From contig JBBQAQ010000004.1 in assembly GCA_038316435.1 (NCBI GenBank), positions 87,981 to 151,980 on the forward strand: DNA of 64,000 nucleotides. The letters are read 5' to 3'. Both the position numbers and the translations under genes were made by a program. The DNA comes from JACJXF01 sp038316435. GTDB taxonomy: Bacteria; Bacteroidota; Bacteroidia; Bacteroidales; GCA-2748055. How positions within the stretch are numbered: position 1 is the first letter of the stretch; each line of letters opens with the position of its first letter. Of the stretch, positions 1 to 10,147 are shown piece after piece. Below the pieces are notes generated by a model. It did not search any database and was not told the DNA's origin. It was given only the letters and a program-made list of their open reading frames with translations.

Positions 1-630
1 TATTTCAATATATTCCTTTCCTACATTACTATCATGGATATAAGGTGTAATCTGATTAATAAGAGTATCAATCATCACATCCTTTGATAGAAAGGTCTGG
101 TCACCCTTTGGCAGTGAAGTCATGTTACCCTCAATATATGCAGCCTCACCGTATATGCGAACGATAGTAAAATAAGCCCAACTTCTTAGGCCAATTACTG
201 CACCTTTCACATAATGCAGAATATAATCATCAACGTTTCGGTCTTTTTCCGCAACTCTGTCAATATTTGCAAGAATTTCGTTGCAGTTAATAACCACCTT
301 ATAAAGGTCGGATCCATCGATAAAAGGATTGTCTACAGTAAATGACTGGTCGTTTATGGCTCTGAAATATGCATCGGCATATTGCGTAACGTCCATTTGA
401 TCGGAGCGTAAACCGTCCAACATAATAAGCTTTGGCATAAAATCCTGAAGAGGAAGCATTGCTCCTCCTAAAGATCTTAAAAGATCTCCTGATGTTTGAA
501 AACCTTGTTCAGGAGTAATCCGATCTCCAGCAAGTTGCTCGTAAAAATTATCGCTGCAACTGTTAGCTGCAAACATAACTGCAGCCAGAATAACCAGGAA
601 GTATGGTGTGATTCGTGATCTCTTTTCCAT
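1..630 (-). CDS. SusD/RagB-like outer-membrane lipoprotein, 3' part cut off by the window edge
   Basis: The reading frame starts at the ATG at 628-630 and stays open for 210 codons to the left edge, so the C-terminal half or more is missing. The N-terminus is a lipoprotein signal with a hydrophobic stretch followed by AANSC (Cys at about residue 25) and then SDNFYEQLAGDRITPEQGF, the usual SusD opening. The helical segments with LRSWAYFTIVRIYGEAAYI (about residues 150-170) match the TPR-like core of SusD. By family knowledge it caps its SusC partner, encoded 18 bp upstream (649-3777), and binds an oligomeric substrate at the cell surface. It is the last visible gene of the FAS1-SusC-SusD-FAS1-SusC-SusD operon. 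The substrate cannot be read from the sequence. Confidence 0.9.
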   Translation of the reverse strand, partial: MEKRSRITPYFLVILAAVMFAANSCSDNFYEQLAGDRITPEQGFQTSGDLLRSLGGAMLPLQDFMPKLIMLDGLRSDQMDVTQYADAYFRAINDQSFTVDNPFIDGSDLYKVVINCNEILANIDRVAEKDRNVDDYILHYVKGAVIGLRSWAYFTIVRIYGEAAYIEGNMTSLPKGDQTFLSKDVMIDTLINQITPYIHDSNVGKEYIEI

Positions 631-648
631 TTTATTATTTTTTACCTG

Positions 649-3600
649 TTATAAGTCTAATTTTATTCCCAAAATAAACGATTTGGTTTGTGGAATCTTC
701 CCATAATCAACTCCCATGTAATAAGGATTATTCATATACATGAAATCCGGGTCATAACCTGTGTACTTGGTTAAAGTAAGCAGGTTGGTACCTGTAACAT
801 AAATTGTAATTCCTTTATAAATTCCAGCAAGGCGGGGAAGAGTATAATTTACTGTTAATTGTTTAAGTCTGAAATAAGATCCATCCTCAATCCAACGATC
901 AGAGAATACTGAATTTCCAGCAGGGTCGCCAAATGCGGCCTTAGGCAAAGCACCGTCAGTATTGGAACTTGTCCATCTGTCTAACACAGTTGTGCTCTGA
1001 TTACTGTAGGAATCCATAGCTTCTGCTTTGTATCTGACATAATTAAATATCTCATTACCAACTGAATATGTAAATAAGGCGGAAAGTTCAAATCTCTTAT
1101 AGCTAAGACCGGTGCTCAAACTACCAAAAAAGTCGGGATATGGATCACCAATAATAGTTTTATCAGCCTCGTTGATAATATTATCACCACCCACCAAGTC
1201 GACAAAACGAACATCACCGGCTTTTAATTCAACGCCTTTCGGTCCAATCATTCCGGCAGCCTCAGCATCACTGGCGAAAACTCCATTAGTTTTATATCCA
1301 TAAAATGCGTTAACAGGATTACCTTTTGAAGTAATTAACTGAGCGCCTTCAATGTTAGTTATCACATTTTTGGTATTTGCATCAATGAAGATAATATCTT
1401 CAATCTGGCTCTTTTCCTTACTAAATGAACCACCTAAAGTCCAGCTGATCTGACCAATTTGCAAACGTGTATCAGCTGATGCCTCAATTCCTGTAGTACT
1501 AAGTTTTCCACCGTTATCGAAATAGTTCCTGAATCCGAATGTTGAAAGTAGTGTTTGCTGAACGATAAGATTATTAACACTGGATTTGAACATATCGAGA
1601 TGAACATTGACAGTTTGTTTCAATATTGATAAATCCAATCCTCCATTGATTGTATTTTTCTTTTCAAGTGAAAGGTCGTTATTCGGAATCACTTCACGAG
1701 AAAGATATCCAAGGTTATCGATCCTGCGTGACACATAATAAAGTTTTGAATAGTCATAAACGCTGCTGAACATATTTCCAGTAATAGAATAAGAAGCTCT
1801 AAACTTTAAATCTTCGAGCCATGAAGCTTGGTTAAGGAAACTTTCAGAAGATGCACGCCATGCAGCTCCGATTGATGGATAATAGTTAAAACGATTATCA
1901 GAGTTTACAGCAGAATTTCCGTCATAAGAAACATTTGCATCAATAAAATATTTGTTTCTGAAATTATATTTAGCAGATCCAAAATACGAGGTCCATATTA
2001 ATTCACGGTTATCGCCGGTTGTACTGCGAAGGAAGTTGTATTTGGAGCCTTGTCCAAGACGTTTAAAATCGTCTGAAGGGGTATTGAGGTCAATTCCTTT
2101 ATCATATTTATAGGAGTTTTTCATATATCTGAATCCTCCATTCAATACAATAGAATGTCCTGATGCAGTATTAGTAGTATACGTAATGCTGGAATGATTT
2201 TGGGAAGAGCGGAATTCATTAACGAAGTCGCCGGGACTATTGCTAGCCGAATCCACCTGAACCATACCGATATCCGGTAAAAAGATATTTTCTCTGGCAT
2301 TATTAAAATCAAGTCCTACTAATGTTGCAACAGTAAAATGCTCATTAAATTTATACTGTGCGTTTACTGAAGCTAAGAAATTATAATTACGGTTTGTGCC
2401 AATCGCATTATTAACAATAGCAACAGGGTTACTAACATTGTAAATCCCTGTATTGTCAACATAAGAAAGAACATCACCTGTAAGGGCATCTCTGGTATAT
2501 GGAGCCATAGTTGGAGGCATTAATACGGCAGAGAGAATTGGGTTTTTCCATGCACTATACCCTTGATTTGGCAAGTAACTATCTGCCAAAGAAAGTTTTG
2601 CATTTGGAGTTATTGAGAATTTATCAGTAATACTAATTTTCCCGTTAATACGCAGGTTAAATCTTGTGTATTTTGAATTATCGTACAATCCTTTTTGCGA
2701 CAGGAAACCTGTTGAAATGTTATAGGTTGCGATATCATCTCCCCCTTTAAGGAAAAAATGGTATTTCTGCAATGCCGCTGGTTTGTATATTTCATCCTGC
2801 CAATCGGTATTATTATTGTATTTATAATACTGAGCAGAGTTTTGATCTCCATTAAACCATGGATACAAAACATCGAAAGAACCAGGGCTTGGTGTGCGTG
2901 AGTTAAACTGATCAATAAAATAATTTTTAAAATCTGTTGGGTCAAGTAAATCCAACTTTTTGGGAACCATACTAACTCCACCATAAGTTGAAAACTTGAT
3001 TACAGTACTAGTCTCACCCTTTTGTTCTGTATTTACATTAATGACACCATTTGAGCCAGCCGCACCCAGGTAAGATAGACCATCTTTCAAAACAGAAATA
3101 TCAGAAATATCATCGATATCAACAATTTCCATTGGGTTAAGATTAAACCCTTCCATCAAACTGTTACTTGCATAGGCAAAATCATGTATCATCCCATCTA
3201 TGAATAAAACAGGTTCTGCGCGTCCATACAGTGAAGAAATTCCTCGGATATTCATAAATGTTCTACTTCCGGGCATTCCAGACTGTTGAATGGACAACAT
3301 TCCAGGAACACGACCCTGAAGAACCTGGTCGAATGACGTTGCTTTTGAAAAGCTAAAGTCAGCAGCAGAGAGAGTTGTGACTGGAAAAACTGCATCCCTA
3401 ACAACATCTGATCCAAGTGGGTTATTATATGAATTATCCATTGACCAGTAAATATCTGAAACAAGAGAAACAGTGATATTTTCTCTGCCATTCAGGAAGA
3501 TATTTCTTTTGTTATACCCGGGAAGGTTAACAATAATTTCTGCTTCCAGATCGGGAACGCTAAGTGTGAAAGCACCAAGCGAATCGGTTTCAGTGGAAAC

Positions 3601-3777
3601 ACCTGTAGAGTTAACTGAAATAGAAACCTGTTTTAATGGATGTCCGGTACCGGACTCGGTTATCACCCCCTTTACACTAGGTTCAGTTGTCTGACCATAG
3701 CCTGGTAATGCTATACTGCAAACAATAAAAAAGATAAGGAGATTTAAAAGGGTCGAATATGAGAATCGTTTTGTCAT
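649..3777 (-). CDS. SusC/RagA-family TonB-dependent outer-membrane receptor (second copy)
   Basis: This 1042-residue protein has a signal peptide (about 1-28), a carboxypeptidase-regulatory-like beta domain (about 33-105, starting VKGVITESGTGHPLKQVSI), a plug domain (about 125-250, with VLQGRVPGMLSIQQSGMPG and VLFIDGM) and a beta-barrel ending in the aromatic/hydrophobic strand FILGIKLDL. It is the pore of a SusCD pair with the lipoprotein at 1-630. The upstream neighbour, 36 bp away, is the FAS1 lipoprotein at 3814-5313. It differs clearly from the other SusC in the operon (6888-10121), so the two triplets are not a recent duplication. The substrate is unknown; no glycoside hydrolase or protease lies in the operon. 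Confidence 0.93.
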   Translation of the reverse strand: MTKRFSYSTLLNLLIFFIVCSIALPGYGQTTEPSVKGVITESGTGHPLKQVSISVNSTGVSTETDSLGAFTLSVPDLEAEIIVNLPGYNKRNIFLNGRENITVSLVSDIYWSMDNSYNNPLGSDVVRDAVFPVTTLSAADFSFSKATSFDQVLQGRVPGMLSIQQSGMPGSRTFMNIRGISSLYGRAEPVLFIDGMIHDFAYASNSLMEGFNLNPMEIVDIDDISDISVLKDGLSYLGAAGSNGVINVNTEQKGETSTVIKFSTYGGVSMVPKKLDLLDPTDFKNYFIDQFNSRTPSPGSFDVLYPWFNGDQNSAQYYKYNNNTDWQDEIYKPAALQKYHFFLKGGDDIATYNISTGFLSQKGLYDNSKYTRFNLRINGKISITDKFSITPNAKLSLADSYLPNQGYSAWKNPILSAVLMPPTMAPYTRDALTGDVLSYVDNTGIYNVSNPVAIVNNAIGTNRNYNFLASVNAQYKFNEHFTVATLVGLDFNNARENIFLPDIGMVQVDSASNSPGDFVNEFRSSQNHSSITYTTNTASGHSIVLNGGFRYMKNSYKYDKGIDLNTPSDDFKRLGQGSKYNFLRSTTGDNRELIWTSYFGSAKYNFRNKYFIDANVSYDGNSAVNSDNRFNYYPSIGAAWRASSESFLNQASWLEDLKFRASYSITGNMFSSVYDYSKLYYVSRRIDNLGYLSREVIPNNDLSLEKKNTINGGLDLSILKQTVNVHLDMFKSSVNNLIVQQTLLSTFGFRNYFDNGGKLSTTGIEASADTRLQIGQISWTLGGSFSKEKSQIEDIIFIDANTKNVITNIEGAQLITSKGNPVNAFYGYKTNGVFASDAEAAGMIGPKGVELKAGDVRFVDLVGGDNIINEADKTIIGDPYPDFFGSLSTGLSYKRFELSALFTYSVGNEIFNYVRYKAEAMDSYSNQSTTVLDRWTSSNTDGALPKAAFGDPAGNSVFSDRWIEDGSYFRLKQLTVNYTLPRLAGIYKGITIYVTGTNLLTLTKYTGYDPDFMYMNNPYYMGVDYGKIPQTKSFILGIKLDL

Positions 3778-3813
3778 TTCAAAGCTGTGTTAAATTATTT
3801 GACAGGTATTGAA

Positions 3814-5313
3814 TTACTTAATTGGTGTAAAGATTACTGTATCCCAGAATAGCAAACCTGAGCTCATAGCAACCACTTTAATTTTATGTTCTTCGGTATT
3901 AGGCCAGTTAAACTCTCCCCAGCTTGTTGCTTCGGCAGGATCAGCTTTTTTTATCTGAGCAGTTTGAACACCGTCAACATAAACAGCATAATCAATCTGG
4001 CCTGACCAAAGGTTACTTGTTAATTTATACTTGCCCTTCATGATTTTAGGTGTAGTAATTTCACACCACCACCATCCACTCATGCTAAGGCAGTCGTCGT
4101 TAAGAACTTTACCAGTATCATGATCTTTAAAATAATACAATAAATAGTCACCTTCCCATTTTATTTTAGCAAATGTATTCTGTCCATCATGCCACCTCAT
4201 GTAATATTTGCCATAAAAGTCACCCTGTTTCATATCGAAATAATCTGTTGTTTCGATTGTAATAGGAGTTGGTTCTGGTTCTGTAACTTCCAACAGGCTG
4301 TTAATTGTATGTATGGTTCCGTTTTTTGCAGGAATATTGGATTGTTCCTTATAGAACCCCGTGTATTCTTTTGTAAGCTTATCAAAATTTAACCTGTATT
4401 CATTGTCAATCAATACAGAAATGTTATTATCACTGGATAAAATCGGATACAACCTTGTAGTTAAATTGTTAAGAAAATGAGTTCCAAGTAAGCAATGGTA
4501 TTCCATGTAGCGGTAGAAACCATTTACAAGATACTCGACGCTATCAGGTCTGTCTGTATACCTGGCTATAAGATCATCGATATTTGTAATTCCGTATCTG
4601 TTATAAAGGGTGTCTGGAACTGCAAGAACAGTGAATCTGTTACGTGCGAGTTTACCAGTACTTCCGTAGGGGAAAGAAATAGTTTGAAGCGTATCTTTAA
4701 GACCAGTTTTTTCAAGACCTTGTTTAAACAAAGAGTATGAAGGGTTTGAAGCAATGTAATCATATACACTAACTGTTACTGGGTCGATTACATGGTCAAT
4801 AAGATGAATGGTTCCATTTGATGCAGGAACATCCCTGTCGATAATTTTACTTTGCTTATTAATAATGATATCTGAACTAAGGAATTCAGTAACCAGATAA
4901 TCTCCTAGAGCATTTGTATCTTTAATAGCTCCAAGACCAATATCACCTGATTGAATATCACTACCAATCAAATGATTATACACAAGTTTTTTTGCAAAGT
5001 CGGGATCTGGAATTTCGGTATAAGAAGAAACTCCCATTTTCGCATAATATTCCTGCATAACAGAATTGGAAGGCAGGAAGAGTGTAAATGGTCCCCTTAC
5101 GCTAAGAAGCCCGTCAAGTCCCGCTGCTTCAACAAGTTTACCGAATTCAGAATATTCTTCCTGAGTATTAATGAATTCGGAAATTACGAGCTCATCAGAT
5201 TTTTTATCCCAAATAACGGGATTATCATTACAACCGAACAGAAACAGTGTAAACAGCACAAGTGTGCTACTAACTCTGATCATTCCTCTATCGAATTTTT
5301 TTATCATAATCAT
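3814..5313 (-). CDS. Fasciclin (FAS1)-domain lipoprotein with C-terminal beta domain
   Basis: The protein has 499 residues. Lipoprotein signal: hydrophobic run ending LFLFGC with Cys28 (M1, M3 or M11 could be the start). There are two FAS1 domains at about 45-175 and 185-345; each carries FAS1-type motifs, for example GPFTLFLPSNSVM and NGTIHLIDHVIDP in the first, and NGTIHTINSLLEV in the second. Residues about 355-499 form a separate domain rich in Trp and Tyr (MSGWWWCEITTP) that may be a carbohydrate-binding-like beta sandwich; I do not recognise it with certainty. FAS1 domains mediate adhesion. Placed between SusD of one triplet and SusC of the next, it is probably a surface-exposed accessory lipoprotein of the SusCD complex at 1-3777. 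Confidence 0.88.
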   Translation of the reverse strand: MIMIKKFDRGMIRVSSTLVLFTLFLFGCNDNPVIWDKKSDELVISEFINTQEEYSEFGKLVEAAGLDGLLSVRGPFTLFLPSNSVMQEYYAKMGVSSYTEIPDPDFAKKLVYNHLIGSDIQSGDIGLGAIKDTNALGDYLVTEFLSSDIIINKQSKIIDRDVPASNGTIHLIDHVIDPVTVSVYDYIASNPSYSLFKQGLEKTGLKDTLQTISFPYGSTGKLARNRFTVLAVPDTLYNRYGITNIDDLIARYTDRPDSVEYLVNGFYRYMEYHCLLGTHFLNNLTTRLYPILSSDNNISVLIDNEYRLNFDKLTKEYTGFYKEQSNIPAKNGTIHTINSLLEVTEPEPTPITIETTDYFDMKQGDFYGKYYMRWHDGQNTFAKIKWEGDYLLYYFKDHDTGKVLNDDCLSMSGWWWCEITTPKIMKGKYKLTSNLWSGQIDYAVYVDGVQTAQIKKADPAEATSWGEFNWPNTEEHKIKVVAMSSGLLFWDTVIFTPIK

Positions 5314-5405
5314 TAAAATTTACGTGTATTAAGGAACCCTTTATCTCATTCATTTTTAAATATTTAACGTTTGTTGGCAGGGTTCAAAAAAACTTCAATT
5401 AGTTA

Positions 5406-6869
5406 CTATCTGTCATAATACGGATTTTGAATCAGGTACTGATTATAATCTATATCATGCTGAGGGATAGGTAAATAATAAGCATTAGTATCGTTTACTT
5501 TGGTTGCAAGAATTTCTCTTTGCTGAACCGTTGCGGCACCGGAAAGGATCATAGCTACAAGCAAATCTTTATTGGCGAACTTATTTCTCTTGGCTGCACG
5601 CAGCAGATCAAACCAACGTTTTCCTTCCATGAAAAACTCTCTTCCGCGCTCATCGAGAATAACCTTTCGGAGGATAACTTTATCTCCTACGTCAACATGA
5701 GTAAGTCCAGCTCTTTCCATTGTTTGTCTCACGAGTGAATTTGCTTCTGTAAACTGGTTAAGTTCGCAGGCTGCTTCAGCTTTCATTAATATAATATCAG
5801 CATAGCGGTACAAAATCCAACTAGCGTCACGTTGGTTGTCGGCTCTGGTTGCTGAACTTAAGTTATCTAATCCTTTATATTTCCAAATTGGTCCTCTTGG
5901 AACGACTAAACGCAGATCTTCAATAGCGAAAAGGGATGCCTTATTTTTAGTAGGTGAAATCTGAATATTTCCGTTAGGAAGCTTGATCATATCGTTATAG
6001 ATAGGATTTTCCTGATCAGGCAAGTTATCATTGAACTGTATTTCACAAATACTTTCAATATTTGAATTTCCGGGATAATACAAGTTAAACCAGGTTGTAT
6101 AGGATTCAAGGGAATACAATCCGGAATTAGTTACAGAATCGCAATAGTCCATGCACTCTTGATATTGCTCATTCCAAAGGTAAACATCAGCAAGCAGAGA
6201 CATGATAGAATACTTATTTGCTCTTCCATAAAAATAATCAGACAGTTTATCACTAGCTACAGGAACTGTTGCAAGATCTTTTGCTTTAAGAAGGTCGGTA
6301 ATTATTTGACTAATAATTACATTTTCATCCGATCTTGGAAGAAAAAGATTTGTAGTATCTGAAATTGAAGGTTCAAGAACCAAGGGAACGTTTTTCCAAA
6401 CGCGAAGAAGGTAAAAATACGACATGGATCGGATAAAAAGCGCCTCAGCATCAATTCCATTTTTCATTTCCTGAGTAAAGGTTTTGTCTTTAGCCAATAC
6501 CTCTTTGTCGTAATACATTAAAGTATTTGCAAGGTTAATTGCCGAATAATAATTAGACCAGTTTACGGCGCCGTTTGTAGGACTAATATCGCTTTTTGCA
6601 ATTTTGTCGTAGTCGCCAAAACTTGTTGTGGAGAAAGTTACCATATCAGCACGTACTTCACCAAAGATGAAAGACTGCATACTTGCATCACGAAATGTAT
6701 TATAAGTTGCTGCGATTGCAGCATTTACGTCTTCTCTTTTGGTCCAGAACTTTTCCTTAATAAGATCATTTTCAGGAGCAACTGTTAACCAATCCGAACA
6801 AGCCGGAAGTACAAATAGCAGTATAAGTATCGCAAGGCTTACCTTACTTTTTATGCGAATTTTTTGCAT
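5406..6869 (-). CDS. SusD/RagB-family outer-membrane lipoprotein
   Basis: This 487-residue protein has the lipobox LPAC (Cys24) followed by SDWLTVAPENDLIKEKFW. The body shows the SusD layout: an N-terminal SusD-like helical domain with DVNAAIAATYNTFRDAS, and a C-terminal RagB/SusD domain with the hallmark WILYRYADIILMKAEAACE (around 345-365) and RGREFFMEGKRWFDLLRA (around 405-425). It ends NPYY, typical of the family. It is encoded 18 bp downstream of its SusC (6888-10121) and 92 bp upstream of the second FAS1 gene. Role: substrate-binding lid of a SusCD transporter. The substrate is not determinable. Confidence 0.95.
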   Translation of the reverse strand: MQKIRIKSKVSLAILILLFVLPACSDWLTVAPENDLIKEKFWTKREDVNAAIAATYNTFRDASMQSFIFGEVRADMVTFSTTSFGDYDKIAKSDISPTNGAVNWSNYYSAINLANTLMYYDKEVLAKDKTFTQEMKNGIDAEALFIRSMSYFYLLRVWKNVPLVLEPSISDTTNLFLPRSDENVIISQIITDLLKAKDLATVPVASDKLSDYFYGRANKYSIMSLLADVYLWNEQYQECMDYCDSVTNSGLYSLESYTTWFNLYYPGNSNIESICEIQFNDNLPDQENPIYNDMIKLPNGNIQISPTKNKASLFAIEDLRLVVPRGPIWKYKGLDNLSSATRADNQRDASWILYRYADIILMKAEAACELNQFTEANSLVRQTMERAGLTHVDVGDKVILRKVILDERGREFFMEGKRWFDLLRAAKRNKFANKDLLVAMILSGAATVQQREILATKVNDTNAYYLPIPQHDIDYNQYLIQNPYYDR

Positions 6870-6887
6870 TGATTTACTTTTTAGGAA

Positions 6888-9800
6888 TTAAAATGTAAGA
6901 TTGACACCAAACATAATCTTTCTACTTGGTGGGGTTCTGCTCTGATCTTTAGGCAGATTTTTAGGATCTGAAGGAGGTGCAACATCCGGATCCTGACCAA
7001 GATACTTAGTCCAGGTATAGAGGTTATATGCTGTACCATACACTTTCAAATCTTTAACTCTGAGCCATTTGCACACCTCTGGCTTAACGTTGTAGCTAAG
7101 GGACAGGGTTTTAAGGCGAAGGTATGAACCATCTTCAACAAAGCGGTCGGAACCTAACCAGTTATATCCTTTTTCATATAACGCTCTGGGCATCTCTGTA
7201 ACATCATTGGCTCTTCTCCAACGCCAGTCGGTAGCAACGCTCTGATTATCGTAATTATACATTTTCTCAGTATCCATACGAGTCTGGTTGATAATTTTCT
7301 GTCCCACTTTGAAATAGAAGAAAGTATTAAAAGTGAAACTCTTATATTGAATTTTAGCTCCTGCACCACCCATATATTTTGGGTTAAGGTCGCCTAAGTA
7401 TTTAATATCGAGTTCATTAATCTCTCCATCATTATTAACATCCTGATAAATAGCATCTCCACCTTCAAAAACATAACCACTGGAAACACCCATGATCATA
7501 TTGAGGGGAACGTCTTTATTTAAGCCATAAACAGGTAAACCATTTTTATCGCGAACAATCGCATCGCCATCAGTTTTATAAACGCCGAGGTAATTATATC
7601 CGAAAAAACCTCCTAATGCTTCACCAGGTTTGATACTAATTTTGTATTGTCCGTTGTCGAGCATATTACCCGTTACAAGACTGTAGTTATCAGGTAAACT
7701 TAGAACAACGTTTTCGTTGCTGGATAAGTTCATGTTAACATTAACTGAGAAATCTTTTTTCTTGATAATGGTATAGTCTGCCATGAACTCAAATCCTCTG
7801 TTTTCCATTTCTCCTTCGTTTCGGTTAATTGAGCCAAAACCGGTTTGCGCAGGAATTCCGGAATCTTTAAGATAGAGATCCAGAGTTTTCTTTTTGTAAT
7901 AATCGATTTCTATGTTCAGACGGTTGTTTAAACCAAAAAATGAAATACCGGGGTTAATCTGATCAATTGTTTCCCATTTCAAACTGGTAAGTTCAATACC
8001 TGATGGCTGAACACCCTTCATATCCATATAAGAATAACTGGAGCCTGCCTTGTAGGTATTGAAATACAAGTAATTCTCATCAGGTGCGTTACCACTCTGC
8101 CCCCAGCTGGCACGAAGTTTTAGATCATTAATAAAGGTAACATCTTTCAGGAAGCTTTCTTCTGAAATACGCCATGCTCCGGAAACTGTTGGGAAAATAC
8201 CCCAGCGGCTTTCTTTGGAGAATTTCGAATTTCCTTCATATTTTGCGCCAACCATAAAAATGTATTTATCCTTAAATTTATAGGAACCAGTAAGGTATAA
8301 TCCCATGGAACGGTATTTTGAAAAACCAGCATTAATATATTCCAAATGCTTATCACCAACAGGTTCATTCAGGAATGGGGATGCGGACCCGCTGGTTTGA
8401 ACATTGTAAGTTCTTTGAATAGATTCTTCAGTATCGAACTGCCCCATAAAGGCAAGGTCATGGGCTTCGCCAAGTTCAGGGCGATAAATTAACTGATTAA
8501 TGGTATAAATAGAACTCTTTTTAGCAAATTCATTGACAGAGCGGTTTGTAAGATCATTATCAAATGAACCCAAGGCTTTGAAAGGCAGAAATTTGGATTT
8601 TTTACTATCAAAAATGTCCAGAGTAACTGTGGAGTTGAAAATTACTTTTGGGGATATGGTATATCGTATACTAAATAATGCTCTGGCATTGTCTTTCACA
8701 CGTTTTTGCTGACTCAGATTCGCAAAGGCAACCGGATTATACATGTCACGGGCACTTCCCTGCAAAGTTCCACTTGGGGTATAATATTCACCATAATGAA
8801 TATTATTTGTATCCCTGTCAAAAATAGAAAGGTTCGGCATTTTTCTATACGCTACAGATCTAAGAAGTTTATAACCTCCAAACTCTGAATCCTCGACATC
8901 ATAAGTATTGTTCTGATCGTAACGAGTGAACATGATGTCGGTCTTGAACTGTAATTTTGTAGAAAGGTCATAATCGAGTGAACTTCTTAGATTCAGTTTT
9001 TTAAGATCATTACCAACGGTAGTACCTCCTTCGTCGAAGAATCCCAGAGACATGTTGTATCTGGATTTCTCTCCTCCCCCACGCACTGAAAAATCGTGTT
9101 GTTGGGTAACTGCGGTTTGTGTAATTTCTTTAACCCAATTGGTATTCTGCGAGTAATTATTATACTCAATCCACTCAGGATCGAAGGCTATTTCATCATT
9201 TTTAAACTCGTTTCTATTAACATTATAATGTTCTTCAGTTATCAGACGAGCATATCCGGCACCGTCGAGCATTGGAATAGGTCTTGGCTCTTTACCGATG
9301 GTACTTTTAAATGTGTATTCAAAAATTGGTTTTGATTTGGAGCCACGCTTTGTTTTGATCATAAGTACGCCGTTGGAAGCTCTGGAACCCCAGGCAGCTG
9401 TAGATGCAGCATCTTTCAAAACCTCGATGGATTCGATATCTTCCGGTGATACGTCAATCAGGTTACCGAATTTTTCAATATCAGCACTTCCAAAATCGAA
9501 GTTATCATCAATATTGGCGTCATAAGGAATTCCATTAATAACGATAAGAGGCTGGTTACGAGCGTTCAATGAAGCAGTACCACGGATACGTATATTCAGA
9601 CCTGCGCCGGGGTCACCTGATACAGATGAAATATCGACGTTACCCATACGCCCCTGAAGCATATCTTCAACTGAAGTCGACATAACCGATTTCATATCGG
9701 TAAGTTCGATACGGGCAACAGCTGTAGCCCTGTCACGAACTCTGGTATAGCCGTCATTTCCGATTTTCACACCAACAACCTGAATTTCTTCAAGTGAAAG

Positions 9801-10121
9801 TGATTCGGAAACCAGTTTGATATTAATTTGGGTTCTGCCTTCGATCATGAAGGCTTGCCTTTTGTATCCAATAAAGGAAACTTGTATTGGATTACTCGGG
9901 TTGGATACTTTGAATACATAGTTCCCGTTTAAATCGGTTACAGTACCAGCAATAAACCTACCATTTTTATCTACCTCAACAACATTAACTGACATCATTG
10001 ACTCAAGGCTAAGTGAATCAACAACATGTCCTTTAATAATTACTGAATTTTGAGCGTATAAATTGGTAAAACCTGAGAATATACATATTAGTAATCCTGA
10101 AAGTAATATGATTTTTTTCAT
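6888..10121 (-). CDS. SusC/RagA-family TonB-dependent outer-membrane receptor (first copy)
   Basis: The 1077-residue protein has a signal peptide (about 1-23, ending YAQ), a carboxypeptidase-regulatory-like domain (about 28-110, IKGHVVDSLSLESMMSVNVV), a plug (about 130-260) with the SusC signatures MLQGRMGNVDI, IRIRGTASLN and EDIESIEVLKDAASTAAWG, then a long barrel ending KIMFGVNLTF. It pairs with the SusD at 5406-6869. The gene lies 26 bp downstream of the 734-residue FAS1 lipoprotein, so all three are probably co-transcribed. It is a canonical member of the family with no missing parts. No sigma/anti-sigma pair or hybrid sensor that might control it lies next to the operon in this window. 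Confidence 0.95.
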   Translation of the reverse strand: MKKIILLSGLLICIFSGFTNLYAQNSVIIKGHVVDSLSLESMMSVNVVEVDKNGRFIAGTVTDLNGNYVFKVSNPSNPIQVSFIGYKRQAFMIEGRTQINIKLVSESLSLEEIQVVGVKIGNDGYTRVRDRATAVARIELTDMKSVMSTSVEDMLQGRMGNVDISSVSGDPGAGLNIRIRGTASLNARNQPLIVINGIPYDANIDDNFDFGSADIEKFGNLIDVSPEDIESIEVLKDAASTAAWGSRASNGVLMIKTKRGSKSKPIFEYTFKSTIGKEPRPIPMLDGAGYARLITEEHYNVNRNEFKNDEIAFDPEWIEYNNYSQNTNWVKEITQTAVTQQHDFSVRGGGEKSRYNMSLGFFDEGGTTVGNDLKKLNLRSSLDYDLSTKLQFKTDIMFTRYDQNNTYDVEDSEFGGYKLLRSVAYRKMPNLSIFDRDTNNIHYGEYYTPSGTLQGSARDMYNPVAFANLSQQKRVKDNARALFSIRYTISPKVIFNSTVTLDIFDSKKSKFLPFKALGSFDNDLTNRSVNEFAKKSSIYTINQLIYRPELGEAHDLAFMGQFDTEESIQRTYNVQTSGSASPFLNEPVGDKHLEYINAGFSKYRSMGLYLTGSYKFKDKYIFMVGAKYEGNSKFSKESRWGIFPTVSGAWRISEESFLKDVTFINDLKLRASWGQSGNAPDENYLYFNTYKAGSSYSYMDMKGVQPSGIELTSLKWETIDQINPGISFFGLNNRLNIEIDYYKKKTLDLYLKDSGIPAQTGFGSINRNEGEMENRGFEFMADYTIIKKKDFSVNVNMNLSSNENVVLSLPDNYSLVTGNMLDNGQYKISIKPGEALGGFFGYNYLGVYKTDGDAIVRDKNGLPVYGLNKDVPLNMIMGVSSGYVFEGGDAIYQDVNNDGEINELDIKYLGDLNPKYMGGAGAKIQYKSFTFNTFFYFKVGQKIINQTRMDTEKMYNYDNQSVATDWRWRRANDVTEMPRALYEKGYNWLGSDRFVEDGSYLRLKTLSLSYNVKPEVCKWLRVKDLKVYGTAYNLYTWTKYLGQDPDVAPPSDPKNLPKDQSRTPPSRKIMFGVNLTF

Positions 10122-10147
10122 AACAGATCTGGTTATTTTTTTAATTA